A program made the position numbers and the translations under genes. Under the pieces are notes generated by a model. It made no database searches. It was not told the origin of the DNA and was given only the letters and a program-made list of their open reading frames with translations. This document shows, one piece after another, positions 5,189 through 6,806 of a stretch of 6,806 bases of DNA. The DNA comes from Firmicutes bacterium CAG:110 (GTDB taxonomy: Bacteria > Bacillota > Clostridia > Oscillospirales > Oscillospiraceae), in NCBI GenBank assembly GCA_000434635.1, contig HF988070.1, positions 1-6,806 on the forward strand. The letters run 5' to 3'. Position 1 is the first letter of the stretch, and every line of letters begins with the position of its first letter.

Positions 5189-6775
5189 ATGAAAAGAATA
5201 ACCGCATTCTTGGGATGCGTCTGCCTGTTTTTGTTTCTGCTCTGCCCCGCGGTCAGCGCACAGGCCGCTGAACTGAATTCGTTTCTGACCTTTCACGAGA
5301 TCGTGACGGAGGAGCATCAGAATGACCTTCTCGTCTACGGCACCGTCCTTCCCGAAAACGGAAGCCTGACGGTTTCCATCGATTCCCAGCAGATCTCCGA
5401 CCCCGTCCTGACCACCGTGCGTCAGGAAAAGCTGCCCACCACGGTATACTGTCTGGTGGACATCTCCACCCATATGTCCAAGGAGCAGATCGAGCAGCAG
5501 ACGGACATTCTGGACATCATCAGCAGCCGCATGGGCGAGGGTGACTCCATGGTCATCACCACCGTGGGCAGCAAAGTCGTTGAGGGCGCCGTCCTCGACA
5601 CCATGGACGCCCGCACCGCCGCCATCGACACTCTTAAGCGCGACGGCGTCAGAGCGGATATGTACAGCGCCATCGTGGAAGCCATGGGCAGTCTGGAAAA
5701 GAAGACCAGCTACTGCACGAACCGGTGCCTGCTGATCCTCTCCGACGGCATTCTCGCCGACGGCGGCACCACCCAGCAGCGGGCCATCGACGTGGTCAGT
5801 GCCACCTCCATCCCGGTCTACGCCATCGGTATCACCGGCAGCTCCACCTCTGCCTATTCTCTGACAAACGCCGACAACATGCTGAAAATGGCGGAGGTTT
5901 CCAGAGGCGGCATCGGTCTGGTTCCCGCCGAGGAAAAGATCTCCGCTGCCGCCGCGGCTCAGCAGGTCTGGGAAACCATTCAGGACGGCTCCGTCATCAA
6001 AATCGACCTTGCCTTCGTGACCTCCAACAGCAACAACGCCACGGTTCGCGCCGCCTACGAGCTGGGCGATACCCGGTGGGAAGATTCCGTCGCCGTTGAC
6101 CTGACCACGGTTCCCGCCGCCATCCCGGCCGCTCCCACCGGCGTTACCGACCCCACCGATGTGATCGAGGAGCCGGAAGCGCAGACCTCCGTTATGGACT
6201 GGGTTCGGGAAAATCTCATTCTGGTCATCTGCTGCGCGGTCGCACTGGCAGCCGTGATCGTGGTGATCGTCGTGGTCGCGGTGAACAACAGCCGGAAGAA
6301 GCAGGAGCAGTGGCTTCGGGATAGGGATCTTCCGACCATCAATAACAACCCCGTCATGGCATCCATCCCCTCCACCGGTGATTTTGATATTCCTACGACG
6401 ACCCCCGTTCCGGACGAGTCGTGGGTCACCACCAAGCCCGTGACCCCCAGCGGCGGCGTGACTGTCCAGATGACCGTCGCGTCCCATCAGGATGTTTCCA
6501 CCAGCTTCACCCTTGCTCCCCATACGCCTCAGGTTCTGGGTCGTGACGACCGCGCCGACATCATTCTCAACGCGGAAGACTACCAGCTTTCCGGCAAGCA
6601 CTGCACCGTCGAATGGGACGGCAGCTACCTGTACATTCAGGACATGGGTTCGACCAACGGCACCGTCCTCAACGGCACCAATCTGAAACCGGACACCTGG
6701 AGCCGCGTAAAGAACGGCGCAGTTCTCCACATGGGCAGCTTTGACTATCAGGTCGCCCTGAATCCGGAAAAGTAA
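5189..6775 (+). CDS. Secreted VWA domain linked through a TM helix to a cytoplasmic FHA domain
   Basis: This 528-residue protein has a signal peptide at about 1-27 (KR, hydrophobic core, AQA). After a short beta-rich section (30-80), residues about 84-275 form a von Willebrand A fold: TTVYCLVDIS (84-93), a middle DMYSAIVEAM and LLILSDGILADGG (181-193). The metal site is unusual: the DxSxS motif reads Asp91-Ile-Ser-Thr-His95, and the usual Thr before DMY is Ala156, though Asp186 is kept. A Pro-rich stretch precedes one helix (about 342-365), then basic SRKK. A Thr/Pro linker with TTT (403-405) and TT (414-415) leads to an FHA domain (about 425-525) with the complete signature: Gly451-Arg452, Ser468-Gly-Lys-His471 and Ser488-Thr-Asn-Gly-Thr492. 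The expected role is to bind a protein or surface ligand outside and a phosphothreonine protein inside. The layout mirrors the protease-FHA gene at the start of the operon. Confidence 0.92.
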   Translation: MKRITAFLGCVCLFLFLLCPAVSAQAAELNSFLTFHEIVTEEHQNDLLVYGTVLPENGSLTVSIDSQQISDPVLTTVRQEKLPTTVYCLVDISTHMSKEQIEQQTDILDIISSRMGEGDSMVITTVGSKVVEGAVLDTMDARTAAIDTLKRDGVRADMYSAIVEAMGSLEKKTSYCTNRCLLILSDGILADGGTTQQRAIDVVSATSIPVYAIGITGSSTSAYSLTNADNMLKMAEVSRGGIGLVPAEEKISAAAAAQQVWETIQDGSVIKIDLAFVTSNSNNATVRAAYELGDTRWEDSVAVDLTTVPAAIPAAPTGVTDPTDVIEEPEAQTSVMDWVRENLILVICCAVALAAVIVVIVVVAVNNSRKKQEQWLRDRDLPTINNNPVMASIPSTGDFDIPTTTPVPDESWVTTKPVTPSGGVTVQMTVASHQDVSTSFTLAPHTPQVLGRDDRADIILNAEDYQLSGKHCTVEWDGSYLYIQDMGSTNGTVLNGTNLKPDTWSRVKNGAVLHMGSFDYQVALNPEK

Positions 6776-6806
6776 ATTCACCCACCACTTTCCCGACAGC
6801 CGTGAG
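6776..6806. other. Short downstream end of window, nothing recognisable
   Basis: These 31 bases after the stop show no ribosome site, start codon or hairpin with a T-run. The operon may continue beyond the edge. Confidence 0.5.

Noticed and set aside
5069..6781. Long minus-strand open frame opposite the VWA-FHA gene
   Set aside because: Gly/Asp/Val-rich shadow translation; the plus strand has signal peptide, VWA and FHA motifs with a good ribosome site.

Overview
The window looks like chromosomal DNA of a GC-rich Gram-positive gut-type anaerobe (Clostridia, perhaps Oscillospiraceae-like). The clues are strong AGGAGG-type ribosome sites, closely packed same-strand genes, a BspA-like DUF285 protein and a 'CxxxH...CPMC' zinc-ribbon FHA protein. 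This assignment is inferred from gene style; no marker gene is present.

Layout: (1) positions 3-776 hold the 3' part of a gene cut by the left edge. It has a Pro/Ala-rich linker, one membrane helix and an external DUF285 (BspA-type leucine-rich) segment. (2) Positions 777-1018 are a 242-base intergenic region of lower GC with a good sigma-A-type promoter (920-948) and a palindrome in the presumed leader. (3) Positions 1019-6775 hold five tightly spaced same-strand genes, probably one operon: a secreted trypsin-like protease joined through a membrane helix to an FHA domain; a zinc-ribbon/FHA protein; a two-helix membrane PP2C phosphatase with an external Pro-Gln-Glu-Thr repeat; a soluble PP2C phosphatase; and a secreted VWA domain joined through a membrane helix to an FHA domain. 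The last 31 bases hold nothing recognisable.

How the genes may work together: every operon member carries either an FHA domain (phosphothreonine reader) or a PP2C domain (phosphoserine/threonine eraser). Three of the five also put a domain or repeat outside the membrane: a protease, a VWA fold and a repetitive stalk. The set therefore looks like a transmembrane Ser/Thr-phosphorylation signalling module that couples events at the cell surface to cytoplasmic phospho-reading. No kinase is in the window. It may lie just outside it, possibly as the missing N-terminal half of the left-edge gene, whose linker-helix-external domain layout resembles that of receptor-type Hanks kinases. The families are well supported by visible motifs; the joint pathway is inference.
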